Shown here: one piece after another, positions 1 to 7,108 of the stretch
How the letters are laid out: every line of letters begins with the position of its first letter
Numbering within the stretch: the first letter of the stretch is position 1
DNA from: Candidatus Sungbacteria bacterium RIFCSPHIGHO2_02_FULL_52_23
GTDB taxonomy: Bacteria > Patescibacteriota > Minisyncoccia > Sungbacterales > HO2-52-23
DNA: 23,759 nucleotides
NCBI GenBank assembly: GCA_001820655.1
Contig: MHQM01000034.1
Coordinates: 12,335-36,093, forward strand
Direction: 5' to 3'
The notes under the pieces: model-generated
What the model saw: only the letters and a program-made list of their open reading frames with translations
What the model was told of the DNA's origin: nothing
The model's database searches: none
Program-made: the position numbers and the translations under genes

Positions 1-17
1 TTTCTAACGGGATTCAT
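1..17 (-). repeat. Half of an NPVR-type palindromic repeat at the window edge
   Basis: Read on the minus strand, an ATG overlaps the rplP stop (ATGA) and opens the frame MNPVR before the window ends. Positions 4-17 match positions 4763-4776 exactly (CTAACGGGATTCAT on the plus strand), so this is a second copy of the repeat described at 4671-4772. Only one arm is visible. The other arm, if present, lies to the left. It could instead be the start of a short real gene; too little is seen to decide. Confidence 0.5.
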
Positions 18-421
18 GATTCGGAAATAAATTTGGTCTTGACCGGAAGCTTGTGTGCCGCAAGCCGCATCGCCTCGCGGGCGACTTCGCGGGTCACTCC
101 GTCCATTTCAAAAAGAATCCTGCCGCTCCTGATGGGCGCTACATAGTGATCTACAGATCCTTTGCCTCCTCCAAGGGTCACTTCGGGCGGTTTTCTCGTC
201 ACCGGTTTGTCCGGAAAAATGCGTATCCACACTTTGCCCCCGCGCTCAATGGAACGTGTCATCGCGCGGCGAGCGGCCTCAATTTGGCGCGCAGTAATCC
301 ATCGCGCCTCAAGAGCTTTCAGCCCGTATGCGCCAAAGGCAAGCTCGGTGCCGCGGGTCTCCGTACCGCGAGTCCGGCCTCTTTGCCATTTTCTATGTTT
401 TACCTTTTTGGGCTGCAACAT
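14..421 (-). CDS. rplP: 50S ribosomal protein L16
   Basis: L16 of the large subunit, which helps position tRNA near the peptidyl-transferase centre. The 135-residue protein has the usual family length. It starts MLQPKKVKHRKWQRGR, the normal L16 opening, and carries the conserved stretch GLKALEARWITARQIEAARR (about residues 34-53) and a GGGKG loop near residue 85. It is the last complete gene of the ribosomal block here, 44 bases after rpsC. That spacer holds degenerate TAGGTTGTAG-like repeats and no clear Shine-Dalgarno site. The stop overlaps the ATG of an NPVR-type repeat. In most bacteria rpmC would follow; it is not visible. Confidence 0.97.
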   Translation of the reverse strand: MLQPKKVKHRKWQRGRTRGTETRGTELAFGAYGLKALEARWITARQIEAARRAMTRSIERGGKVWIRIFPDKPVTRKPPEVTLGGGKGSVDHYVAPIRSGRILFEMDGVTREVAREAMRLAAHKLPVKTKFISES

Positions 422-465
422 AACGTAGGTTATAGTTTGTAGTTTGTAGGTTGTAGTAAATTATG
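422..465. repeat. Degenerate TAGGTTGTAG-type tandem repeats in the rpsC-rplP spacer
   Basis: The spacer is built from variants of a 7-8 base unit (TAGGTTA, TAGTTTG, TAGTTTG, TAGGTTG). The repeat-like composition continues into the last codons of rpsC, where TGCTACTTCCTAC appears. The same unit and the same 13-mer recur in the rpsL-rpsG spacer (9775-9866). Function unknown; it may be simple-sequence expansion or an mRNA processing site. Confidence 0.6.
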
Positions 466-1170
466 CTACTTCCTACTACCTACTTCCTTCTCGTAAACAT
501 CTCCCTTATAAATCCATACTTTCACACCGATCGTACCATATGCGGTATACGCTGTTTTCTCGGCATAGTCAACATCCGCGCGAAGCGTCTGCAGAGGAAT
601 CCGTCCGCGCTTGCCCCATTCGTAGCGCGCCATTTCAGCTCCGTCCAAACGCCCCTTGATCGCGATTTTTACACCCTGAACCTCGCGCGCGGACGATATT
701 TTGTCCAAAGCTTGCTTCAGCGCGCGGCGAAACGGCAGCCGCTTTTCAATATCCTCCACCATCATCTGTGCTGCGATTGCGGCATGAGTCTCGGGCGAGC
801 GTACTTCTTCAATCGTAATCTTGATCTCGGGCTTTTTGGCCGGTATAGGCGCGTATTTGCTCCGAGCAGGGCGCGGACCGAGACGCGCAAGAAAGCGCTC
901 AATGTCGCGCTTGATTTTCTGCGCGCCTTCCCCGCCGCGTCCGATCAGGATGCCCGGGCGCGCGGTTTTGAAAATGATATGCAGAGAATTCGGGAAGCGC
1001 TCAATTTCAACGGCCTTCAGGTGCGCCGCGCGGAATGTCCGCTCAAGCCATGCACGAAGAAGCGTATCCTCGCGCAGATACTCCTGAAAACGGGTCGGAT
1101 TAAACCAGCGTGACTTCCATGTGGTAAGTCCGCCTATTCTGAATATGTATGGATGTACGCGATGAGTCAT
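466..1170 (-). CDS. rpsC: 30S ribosomal protein S3
   Basis: S3 sits at the mRNA entry tunnel of the small subunit. The 234-residue protein begins MTHRVHPYIFRIG (bacterial family usually MGQKVNPxxxRLG) and has a KH domain with the GRGGEGAQKI loop near residues 78-87, the GxxG RNA-binding signature. The C-terminal domain with VQGVKIAIKGRLDGAEMAR (about 164-182) is also typical. A 95-base spacer separates it from rplV. It contains AATTCCTAATTC-like repeats rather than an obvious ribosome binding site, which is long for this operon. The last codons lie in repeat-like sequence shared with the following spacer. Confidence 0.97.
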   Translation of the reverse strand: MTHRVHPYIFRIGGLTTWKSRWFNPTRFQEYLREDTLLRAWLERTFRAAHLKAVEIERFPNSLHIIFKTARPGILIGRGGEGAQKIKRDIERFLARLGPRPARSKYAPIPAKKPEIKITIEEVRSPETHAAIAAQMMVEDIEKRLPFRRALKQALDKISSAREVQGVKIAIKGRLDGAEMARYEWGKRGRIPLQTLRADVDYAEKTAYTAYGTIGVKVWIYKGDVYEKEVGSRK

Positions 1171-1265
1171 AATACGGGAATTAGGAGTTAAGAATTAGGA
1201 ATAATGGACGAGATGCTTTACTTATATATTCCTGATTCGTAATTCCTGCTTCATAATTCATATCA

Positions 1266-1787
1266 TTAGATGACTTTGCGCTGAAATACGCGGCGCGCAA
1301 GAGATACGGGTTTTGCCTTGCGCGGGCTTGTCTCCGCTTCCCGATCCCCCGACTTATCGCCGTGCGTATCATCCGCATCACGGCGCATATCTTCATGCGT
1401 CGCCTCGCGCACAATCGGACGCACTCCCATGCGGGTACGCGGACGCGGGGCGATTCCCTTGGCTTCCAATATCAAAATCACATGGCTCGTGCGGCGCCTG
1501 ATCGGAGCCGCGCGACCGAATGCCCGAGGACGGAAACGGCGCGATACAGGTCCCGGATCTATCCGTATCTCTTTCACGCGAATGCCCGCCTCATCCAGAT
1601 GAAAATTGTGCGTCGCGTTTGCCAAAGCGGAACGCAAAAGCTTGCGCAAAGGATCGCTTGAGCGCTTGATGAGATGCGCCAGTTCCCGCTCGGCATCCGT
1701 AGCACCCATGCCACGGATCAAACCCGCCACCGCGCGTACTTTGCGCGGGGCGATATGCAGATGACGAAGTTGTGCTTTGATTTCCAT
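1266..1787 (-). CDS. rplV: 50S ribosomal protein L22 with long C-terminal tail
   Basis: L22 lines the peptide exit tunnel. Residues 1-115 are recognisable as L22: the opening MEIKAQLRHLHIAPRKVRAV, then LLRSALANATHN (about 50-61) and the tunnel-loop region RRFRPRAFGRAAPIRRRTSH (about 83-102). The total of 173 residues is about 60 more than the usual bacterial L22 of about 110. The extra part (from about 116) is charged and low in complexity (MRRDADDTHGDKSGDREAE), probably disordered. It starts 20 bases after rpsS with no clear Shine-Dalgarno site, so translational coupling is likely. Confidence 0.96.
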   Translation of the reverse strand: MEIKAQLRHLHIAPRKVRAVAGLIRGMGATDAERELAHLIKRSSDPLRKLLRSALANATHNFHLDEAGIRVKEIRIDPGPVSRRFRPRAFGRAAPIRRRTSHVILILEAKGIAPRPRTRMGVRPIVREATHEDMRRDADDTHGDKSGDREAETSPRKAKPVSLARRVFQRKVI

Positions 1788-1807
1788 AAATACGATTCGG
1801 TCTGGTA

Positions 1808-2140
1808 TTACTTCTTCTCCGGCGCAGCGGGTGCTACTTTCGCCTTTTCCGCCTCTGCGGCTTTCAGTTCCTGCTCTTTTTGCATCTTGCCTCCATGGCG
1901 GACAAACTTACGGGTCGGCGAGAATTCTCCCAGACAATGCCCCACCATATCCTCCATTATTTTCACTTCAATAAACGCTCTGCCATTGTGTACGCCAAAC
2001 GTATAGCCGATCATATCCGGAGTGATCGTAGAGTCCCGCGACCATGTCTTGATGACGGTTTTGGAACCCGGCGAAGTACGCGCCATGTGTTTGGCGAGTG
2101 ATGGGTGGACATAGGGGCCTTTTTTGAGACTTCGTGACAT
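1808..2140 (-). CDS. rpsS: 30S ribosomal protein S19
   Basis: S19 is in the head of the small subunit and contacts S13 and the A-site finger. The start is set at the ATG at 2140 because the protein then opens MSRSLKKGPYV, the standard S19 beginning. An upstream in-frame ATG would add 30 residues lying over the rplB tail. The core (MSRS to RKFVRHGGK) is followed by an alanine/lysine-rich tail (about residues 88-110). The gene follows rplB after 5 bases, so coupling by reinitiation is probable. Confidence 0.96.
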   Translation of the reverse strand: MSRSLKKGPYVHPSLAKHMARTSPGSKTVIKTWSRDSTITPDMIGYTFGVHNGRAFIEVKIMEDMVGHCLGEFSPTRKFVRHGGKMQKEQELKAAEAEKAKVAPAAPEKK

Positions 2141-2145
2141 ATGTT

Positions 2146-2976
2146 TTATTTTTTCCTTCTGGAAAGAATATATTTGCTTGACTGCTTTTTGCGATCGCGT
2201 GTCTTCACTCCGCGCGCGGGCTTGCCCCACGGAGTTGCGGGGCCCCGGCGGCGTCCGCGCTGGGTGCGGCCTTCGCCTCCGCCATGCGGGTGATCCACCG
2301 GATTCATTGCCGATCCGCGTACGGTCGGACGTATTCCCATGCGGCGCGCGCGTCCCGCATTGCCGATCGTCATGAAGCGGTGCTCGGGATTTGATAGCGC
2401 ACCGATAGACGCAAAATTCTTTGAGATTATCATCCGCACTTCTTTTGACGGAAGCTCAAGATGCGTATAGCCGCCTTCCTGTGCGAGCACCATGGCGGAC
2501 GATCCTGCGGAGCGTACCAGCACAGCACCCCGTCCGCGCTCAAGCTCAACATTGAATACGGCAGTGCCTACCGGGATACGTCCGAGCGGCAGACGATTAC
2601 CTACTTCCACCGGCGCCTCGTCCGATACCAGCATTTCGCTCCCGACGCCCCAGCCGTGGGGTGCCAACACATACCGCTTCTCTCCGTCGCGATATACGAT
2701 GAGCGCAATCAGACAGGTGCGATTCGGATCGTATTCAATAGACGCCACGCGTGCGGGGATCCCAATCTTATCATACCGGAAATCAATATCGCGCCACAGG
2801 CGCTTTACGCCGCCTCCTTTGTGGCGCACCGTAATCCGGCCCGCGGAATTGCGGCCGACATGGCGCTGGCGGCCAAACGTCAGACTCTTCTCCGGTTCCG
2901 TCCGGGTCAGAATCGTACGCCATTCTATAAAATCCGCCTGCCGTCGCGCGGGTGATGTAGGTGAATGCCGTTTCAT
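2146..2976 (-). CDS. rplB: 50S ribosomal protein L2
   Basis: L2 is needed for subunit association and peptidyl-transferase activity. The 276-residue product has the normal length. It shows GRNSAGRITVRHKGGG (about residues 41-56), the RNA-binding OB/SH3-like middle part, and the conserved C-terminal block MNPVDHPHGGGEGRT (about 223-237), which contains the histidine equivalent to E. coli His229. Its ATG overlaps the rplW stop by 4 bases (ATGA), so the two are translationally coupled. Confidence 0.98.
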   Translation of the reverse strand: MKRHSPTSPARRQADFIEWRTILTRTEPEKSLTFGRQRHVGRNSAGRITVRHKGGGVKRLWRDIDFRYDKIGIPARVASIEYDPNRTCLIALIVYRDGEKRYVLAPHGWGVGSEMLVSDEAPVEVGNRLPLGRIPVGTAVFNVELERGRGAVLVRSAGSSAMVLAQEGGYTHLELPSKEVRMIISKNFASIGALSNPEHRFMTIGNAGRARRMGIRPTVRGSAMNPVDHPHGGGEGRTQRGRRRGPATPWGKPARGVKTRDRKKQSSKYILSRRKK

Positions 2977-3386
2977 AGCGTTTCTATTTTACTTCCTTCT
3001 GCAAGCTCCACAATCGCCTTTTTGATACCGGGCTTCCATCCGATCTGTCTCCCGCGACGGCGCTCTTTTTCATGAGTGCGGGATGTCCGCACGCATGCGA
3101 CTTTCACGCCATACCGCGTCTCCACGGCCCTGGCAATCATCTGCTTGTTTGCATCCGGAGCCACGACAAACACATAGATTCCCGCATCAGCACCCATGGC
3201 AGTCTTTTCCGTCATATGCGGCCGCACCAATACGCCGCCGGTTGCAGTCGGCATAACAGCGCCATCCGTCTTTTGCGCCTTGGGTGCCGCATCGGGCGAT
3301 ACGGGATGTAGCGAGACGCGCTTGGCCTTCACCGCTTTTTCCGCGGGTTTTTTGTCTTTCGTAAAAATATCGCCGAGCAGTACCAT
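2973..3386 (-). CDS. rplW: 50S ribosomal protein L23 with N-terminal extension
   Basis: L23 forms the docking site for trigger factor and SRP at the exit tunnel. The L23 core begins near residue 51 (GGVLVRPHMTEK, compared with the family's xLxxPxxTEK) and runs to the C terminus, ending in a basic loop (RRRGRQIGWKPGIKKA) and a final strand. The first 50 residues are an extra lysine/alanine/proline-rich segment with no family counterpart. The ATG at 3386 is kept because it sits 6 bases after rplD, but an internal start at residue 45 (MPTATGG) cannot be excluded. Confidence 0.94.
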   Translation of the reverse strand: MVLLGDIFTKDKKPAEKAVKAKRVSLHPVSPDAAPKAQKTDGAVMPTATGGVLVRPHMTEKTAMGADAGIYVFVVAPDANKQMIARAVETRYGVKVACVRTSRTHEKERRRGRQIGWKPGIKKAIVELAEGSKIETL

Positions 3387-3392
3387 ATAGTT

Positions 3393-4034
3393 TTATGATG
3401 CAAAAGCGGATATTGCGTCCTTGGGAAGTATCAAAAACGTATGCTGGAGCAATTTGTGCGCGTTGAGATTCCGCGCGTCATCAATCTCCACAAACGGCAG
3501 ATTGCGCAGCGCGCGGCGCGCACTCGCATCTTTTCCCGCAAGCGCCACCAGCGCTCCCTTGCCTTTCGTCAATTTTGAAAAACGATCCTGCGAGGAAAAA
3601 CTCTTAAAGAGATGCGCTGCATGCTTGGTCTTGGCATCCGGGAAACGGATATCATCAAGCACGATCAACTCTTTGTCCCGCATCTTTGCCGAAAGCACCG
3701 TATACAAAGCTTTTTTGGCCATCTTTTTATTGACCTTGCGCGTGTAGTCTTTGTCGTTGCGCGGTCCGTGCGAGACGCCGCCGCCGATCCAGATCGGGGA
3801 ACGGGTAGACCCGTGACGCGCGCGGCCGGTGCCTTTCTGCTGCCACGGCTTTTTGCCTCCTCCGCGGACATCGGCGCGGCTCTTGGTATGCGCGGTCGCG
3901 CGGCGGGCATTACCTGCAAGGCTTACCGCAACCTGGTGCACGAGATCGGCATTCCACTTCAAACCGAAAACCGCATCCGACACATCCATCGTTCCGGTTT
4001 CTTCTCCTTTCTGATTGTATACGGAAACTTTCAT
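3393..4034 (-). CDS. rplD: 50S ribosomal protein L4
   Basis: L4 reaches into the exit tunnel and in enterobacteria also represses the S10 operon. The 213-residue protein has MKVSVYNQKGEETGTMDVSD at the start and the conserved tunnel-loop region AHTKSRADVRGGGKKPWQQK followed by GTGRARHGSTRSP (about residues 48-80). The C-terminal Rossmann-like domain carries LIVLDDIRF near residue 124. AGAGGA, a fair Shine-Dalgarno match, lies inside the end of rplC about 12 bases before the start. There is an 8-base gap to rplC. Confidence 0.97.
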   Translation of the reverse strand: MKVSVYNQKGEETGTMDVSDAVFGLKWNADLVHQVAVSLAGNARRATAHTKSRADVRGGGKKPWQQKGTGRARHGSTRSPIWIGGGVSHGPRNDKDYTRKVNKKMAKKALYTVLSAKMRDKELIVLDDIRFPDAKTKHAAHLFKSFSSQDRFSKLTKGKGALVALAGKDASARRALRNLPFVEIDDARNLNAHKLLQHTFLILPKDAISAFAS

Positions 4035-4042
4035 ATATATCG

Positions 4043-4672
4043 TTATCCTCTGATTTCAAGCAGTGTCCCTCTTCGTCCCGGCACCGCACCCGATACCGCG
4101 ATGAGATTTTCCGCCACATCCACTTTCACGACAGTAAGATTGCGGACGGTTACCCGTTCGCCTCCCATGCGTCCGGCCATTTTGATGGCTTTGGCAACCC
4201 TGCCTCCTGCGCGGCCGCCCGAGCCACCGATGGATCCGGGTTCCCGATGCGCATGCTTGGTGCCGTGGGTCGCGGGCGCTCCGTGAAATCCGTGCCTTTT
4301 GACCACGCCCTGGAATCCTTTTGCCTTGGTGATACCGCTCACTTTTACGACATCACCTTCCTGAAAGACAGATGCGTCAATGGTGCCGCCACGCTCGGGT
4401 AGTCCTGCGATATCTTTGTCGCCACGCGCGCGAAACTCCCGCACATGGCGGAAATTGCCCAAATCTCCAAAATGCCCGCGCTGGGGCTTTTTGATCCGTG
4501 AGGCCTTGCGCGTACCGCAAGCAAGCTGAATGCCTGAATAGCCGTCCTTTTCTTTTGTCCTGACCTGGAGAGCGGTATTTACGAGCGCACGCACCATCGT
4601 CACCGGGACCACGCGGCCTTCGGCGTCAAACAGTTGGCTCATGCCTATTTTTTCTCCAAGTAAGACTTTCAT
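4043..4672 (-). CDS. rplC: 50S ribosomal protein L3
   Basis: L3 is an early-assembly protein near the peptidyl-transferase centre. The 209-residue product opens MKVLLGEKIGMSQLFDAEGR. It shows the family signature region GITKAKGFQGVVKRHGFHG (about residues 112-130), followed by a GSIGGSGGRAGGR loop and the GERVTVRNL block near the C terminus. Its start codon is preceded directly by CTCTAACGGG, one arm of the NPVR-type palindrome, so the ribosome binding region of rplC lies in the repeat. A putative promoter about 110 bases upstream would give the rplC-rplP part its own transcript. Confidence 0.97.
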   Translation of the reverse strand: MKVLLGEKIGMSQLFDAEGRVVPVTMVRALVNTALQVRTKEKDGYSGIQLACGTRKASRIKKPQRGHFGDLGNFRHVREFRARGDKDIAGLPERGGTIDASVFQEGDVVKVSGITKAKGFQGVVKRHGFHGAPATHGTKHAHREPGSIGGSGGRAGGRVAKAIKMAGRMGGERVTVRNLTVVKVDVAENLIAVSGAVPGRRGTLLEIRG

Positions 4673-4772
4673 CCCGTTAGAGATTTAAGTTTATATTAAC
4701 GAATTACTAAAGATTCTATGCATTTTTCTGTTTGTGTTCAGTTAGAGAGAAAACATTTATCTCTAACGGGAT
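4671..4772. repeat. NPVR-type palindromic repeat in the rplC leader
   Basis: ATCCCGTTAGAGAT at 4671-4684 is a perfect 14-base inverse of 4759-4772. A third arm at 4741-4748 (GTTAGAGA) can pair instead with 4760-4767 in a tight hairpin with an 11-base loop. Two mutually exclusive stems are therefore possible in the leader of rplC. Read on the minus strand, 4738-4776 translates as MNPVRDKCFLSN followed by a stop. From memory, such NPVR...LSN strings are common next to Parcubacteria genes, which suggests a dispersed palindromic element. Confidence 0.65.
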
Positions 4773-4926
4773 TCATATATATATATATATTTCGGATCGT
4801 CCTCTGATCAACAAAAAAAGCGCCATCCCGACGCCGAAAATACGTCGCGATCTGCTGTCTCAAGATAGTTACGCCTTTTTCAATCTCATATGCGGACGAA
4901 AAGAGTGATTGCGATGAATCACTCAT
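4738..4926 (-). CDS. Possible small ORF ending in the NPVR repeat
   Basis: This is a 62-residue frame between rpsJ and rplC. For: GGCGGGAG, a good Shine-Dalgarno match, ends just before its ATG, and direction and position suit the operon. Against: no family resemblance, the frame runs through an (AT)8 tract coding IYIY and then the palindromic repeat (MNPVRDKCFLSN), and a plausible promoter lies inside it. A leader peptide that loads ribosomes upstream of rplC is possible. A chance ORF is at least as likely. Confidence 0.25.
   Translation of the reverse strand: MSDSSQSLFSSAYEIEKGVTILRQQIATYFRRRDGAFFVDQRTIRNIYIYMNPVRDKCFLSN
4782..4811 (-). promoter_or_regulatory. Putative promoter of the rplC-rplP transcript
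   Basis: On the minus strand, TTGATC (4811-4806) is followed after 18 bases by TATATA (4787-4782), inside an (AT)8 tract. Initiation would fall near 4775, just before the palindromic repeat, giving a leader of about 100 bases before rplC. The alternating AT tract makes the exact -10 uncertain. This and the hairpins are all I see in the 319-base rpsJ-rplC spacer. Confidence 0.4.
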
Positions 4927-4934
4927 TCTCCCGC

Positions 4935-4956
4935 CCTTTTGACTTTTATCAAAAGG
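4935..4956 (-). other. Hairpin after rpsJ
   Basis: An 8-base perfect stem (CCTTTTGA / TCAAAAGG) with a 6-base loop lies 35 bases downstream of the rpsJ stop. No run of T follows on the minus strand, so it is not a classic terminator. It touches the GGCGGGAG ribosome binding site of the small ORF and could mask it or mark an mRNA processing site. Confidence 0.45.
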
Positions 4957-4991
4957 ACGAAAACATCAGGGATCCAATGACGGAGCTTGTT

Positions 4992-5327
4992 TTAAAACGT
5001 CTTGATCTCAATATCAACTCCGGCAGGCAGGCTTAAGTTGGTCAGCGAATCAATGGTCTTCGGATTCGGATCAAAGATATCAATCAGCCGCTTGTGCACG
5101 CGCATCTCATACTGCTCGCGCGCGTTTTTATGTACAAAACTTGAGCGGTTTACCGTGTACTTGTGGATCTCGGTGGGCAACGGGATGGGGCCGACGATTT
5201 CAGCGCCGTTGCGCATCGCGGTATCTATAATTGCGCGCACGGAACTATCAATGATCTTCGCGTCATACGCGCGGACGCGTATGCGGAGACGCAAGCGAGC
5301 TTCAGTTTCTGCCTTTTTGACTGCCAT
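4992..5327 (-). CDS. rpsJ: 30S ribosomal protein S10
   Basis: S10 is in the small-subunit head and, as NusE, takes part in antitermination. The start at 5327 gives 111 residues (MAVKKAETEARLRLRIRVRAYDAK). A further upstream ATG would add 18 residues over the intergenic hairpin and is rejected. The family core LRIRVRAYDAKIIDSS, IVGPIPLPTEIHKYTV and HKNAREQYEMRVHKRL is all present. It follows tuf by 55 bases and precedes rplC by a long spacer, so it may be co-transcribed with tuf while rplC onwards has a separate promoter. Confidence 0.96.
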   Translation of the reverse strand: MAVKKAETEARLRLRIRVRAYDAKIIDSSVRAIIDTAMRNGAEIVGPIPLPTEIHKYTVNRSSFVHKNAREQYEMRVHKRLIDIFDPNPKTIDSLTNLSLPAGVDIEIKTF

Positions 5328-5350
5328 ATCAGTATAAGGTGCAAGATAAA

Positions 5351-5372
5351 CGCAGGGAGCAAAGTCCCTGCG
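5351..5372 (-). other. Strong hairpin between tuf and rpsJ
   Basis: CGCAGGGA at 5351-5358 and TCCCTGCG at 5365-5372 form an 8-base perfect GC-rich stem with a 6-base loop. On the minus strand it is followed by TTTATCTTG, not a real T-run, so termination would be weak. It could attenuate tuf transcripts before rpsJ or act as a 3' stabiliser or processing site. Confidence 0.55.
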
Positions 5373-5382
5373 CTGTATCACA

Positions 5383-6576
5383 TCATTTTGAGATTTTCGT
5401 TACCACGCCGGCTCCCACGGTCTTACCTCCTTCGCGGAGCGCAAAGCGCTGTTTCTCTTCCAATGCAACCGGCACGATCAATTTCACTGTGAATGTAATC
5501 GTATCACCCGGCATCACCATTTCGGTCCCCGCAGGCAGTCCTACTTCCCCGGTCACGTCAGTCGTGCGGATATAAAACTGCGGTTTGTAGCCTGTGAAAA
5601 ACGGCGTGTGGCGGCCACCTTCTTCTTTGGTAAGAATGTATACCTCCGCTTCAAATTCGGTGTGAGGAGTGACGGTGCCCGGCTTTACGATGACCTGCCC
5701 GCGCTCTACGTCCTCTTTTTTGAGGCCGCGCAAGAGGATGCCCGCATTGTCTCCGGCCATCCCTTCATCCAAGGACTTATTGAACATTTCAATACCTGTG
5801 ATAATGGTCTTCTGGGTGTCTTTGATGCCTACGATTTCAACTTCGTCGTTGACTTTCATTTTTCCGCGCTCAATGCGGCCGGTCACGACAGTCCCGCGGC
5901 CTTCAATGGAAAATACGTCTTCAATCGGCATCAGGAACGGCTTGTCAATTTCGCGTACCGGATCCGGCACAAACGAATCAAGTGCGTCCACCAATTCATA
6001 AATCTTCTTGGCCCACTCATCGTCCGGAGAAGTCGCGTTCAATGCCTTGAGAGCAGACCCGCGAATAATCGGCGTGGTGTCTCCCGGGAAATCATACTTT
6101 TTGAGGAGCTCGCGCACTTCAGCTTCCACGAGGTCAACCAGTTCCGGATCATCCACCATATCCACTTTGTTCAAAAATACTACGACCGCAGGCACGCCTA
6201 CTTGCCGGGCAAGGAGAATGTGCTCGCGGGTCTGGGGCATCGGGCCGTCGGTGGCGGACACGACAAGAATCGCGCCATCCATCTGTGCGGCTCCGGTGAT
6301 CATGTTCTTGATGTAATCCGCGTGGCCGGGAGCATCAATATGCGCATAGTGACGCTTTTCGGTTTCGTACTCGGAGTGGTGGAGCGCAATCGTAATACCG
6401 CGCGCTTTTTCTTCAGGCGCGTTATCAATATCCGCAACCGATTCCACCCGCGAAGCAAGACCCTTCAAAGAAAGGGCTTTGGTAATCGCCGCGGTCAGGG
6501 TGGTCTTCCCGTGGTCAACGTGCCCGATGGTACCTACGTTGACGTGCGGCTTCGTACGCTCAAATTTCCCAGCCAT
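5383..6576 (-). CDS. tuf: Elongation factor Tu
   Basis: EF-Tu delivers aminoacyl-tRNA to the ribosome as a GTPase. The 397 residues match the family length. The P-loop GHVDHGKTTLT lies at about 18-28, switch I contains RGITIALHHSEYET (the more usual form is RGITINTAHVEY), and DAPGHADY (G3), NKVDM (G4) and GSALKAL (G5) follow in order. Domains 2 and 3 are complete through GVVTKISK. It has a 92-base upstream spacer and no other tuf copy is seen here. Placing tuf directly before rpsJ matches the classic str/S10 junction. Confidence 0.98.
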   Translation of the reverse strand: MAGKFERTKPHVNVGTIGHVDHGKTTLTAAITKALSLKGLASRVESVADIDNAPEEKARGITIALHHSEYETEKRHYAHIDAPGHADYIKNMITGAAQMDGAILVVSATDGPMPQTREHILLARQVGVPAVVVFLNKVDMVDDPELVDLVEAEVRELLKKYDFPGDTTPIIRGSALKALNATSPDDEWAKKIYELVDALDSFVPDPVREIDKPFLMPIEDVFSIEGRGTVVTGRIERGKMKVNDEVEIVGIKDTQKTIITGIEMFNKSLDEGMAGDNAGILLRGLKKEDVERGQVIVKPGTVTPHTEFEAEVYILTKEEGGRHTPFFTGYKPQFYIRTTDVTGEVGLPAGTEMVMPGDTITFTVKLIVPVALEEKQRFALREGGKTVGAGVVTKISK

Positions 6577-6668
6577 AATAGTCTAAAACAAACTGTTAAA
6601 ATGGATAATATATTAGCTAAGCAAATGTACAGATTATCGTATCACAGTATCAAAATCCCCGCAAGCCC

Positions 6669-6989
6669 CTAAATAGGCAGATCTTCAAGCCGGATATCGG
6701 CTAGCCGTACCGACGGCTGGGGTCGCATTTCGCGCGCCTCGTCAATGATAAACTGGGTTTCCTGCGGGCTTACCGCTTCCCGTATCATGCCCATATCGGA
6801 CGGCATATCAAAACGCTCTTCAGTAGAATGGCGCATATCGCGTGCCGGAGCGGCTTTTGGCAAAGAGATATTTGCGAGTTTTGAATACTCGGCAAACGAC
6901 ATCACCACAGCTTCGGGCTCGCCGTTTTCCATGAGGATCAGTTTGTCCCCGTTGCCTTTCACCAGATTTTTGATCCGTGCAAAATCCAT
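6669..6989 (-). CDS. Phd/YefM-like antitoxin-fold protein (orphan)
   Basis: A 106-residue protein. The first about 40 residues (MDFARIKNLVKGNGDKLILM, then NGEPEAVVMSFAEYSKL) resemble the N-terminal dimerisation domain of Phd/YefM antitoxins, whose usual form is a helix, then a strand reading xxxI..NGxPxAVLMSxxEY. The rest is polar and probably disordered. In Phd/YefM families that part neutralises the toxin. No toxin gene adjoins it; both neighbours are translation factors. It has its own promoter with AGGAA just before the ATG. It may be a DNA-binding regulator of tuf, or a remnant. The fold assignment is by motif only. Confidence 0.6.
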   Translation of the reverse strand: MDFARIKNLVKGNGDKLILMENGEPEAVVMSFAEYSKLANISLPKAAPARDMRHSTEERFDMPSDMGMIREAVSPQETQFIIDEAREMRPQPSVRLADIRLEDLPI

Positions 6990-6998
6990 TTCCTATAA

Positions 6999-7027
6999 AG
7001 AGTAGCAAACAGGCCTCATTTGAGCAA
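6999..7027 (-). promoter_or_regulatory. Promoter of the antitoxin-like gene (and perhaps tuf)
   Basis: On the minus strand, TTGCTC (7027-7022), 17 bases, then TACTCT (7004-6999). The ATG is at 6989, so the mRNA leader would be only a few bases and the AGGAA before the ATG would sit at its 5' end. No equally good promoter was found in the 92 bases before tuf, so this one may serve both. Confidence 0.5.
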
Positions 7028-7108
7028 CCTTGACAAGATAGTAAAACGTGTGCAGCAGACAGCCCCGGGCGGCATCCCGCGCGAAGGTCGCATTATTACC
7101 AACAAAGA

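Noticed and set aside
5351..5372. Intrinsic terminator after tuf
   Set aside because: The stem is strong but only TTTATCTTG follows, not a T-run, so it is listed as a hairpin without a termination claim.
5608..6672. A 354-residue open frame on the plus strand opposite tuf
   Set aside because: It lies wholly antisense to a complete EF-Tu gene with all its motifs, and the translation has no recognisable family. Shadow frame of a GC-richer gene.
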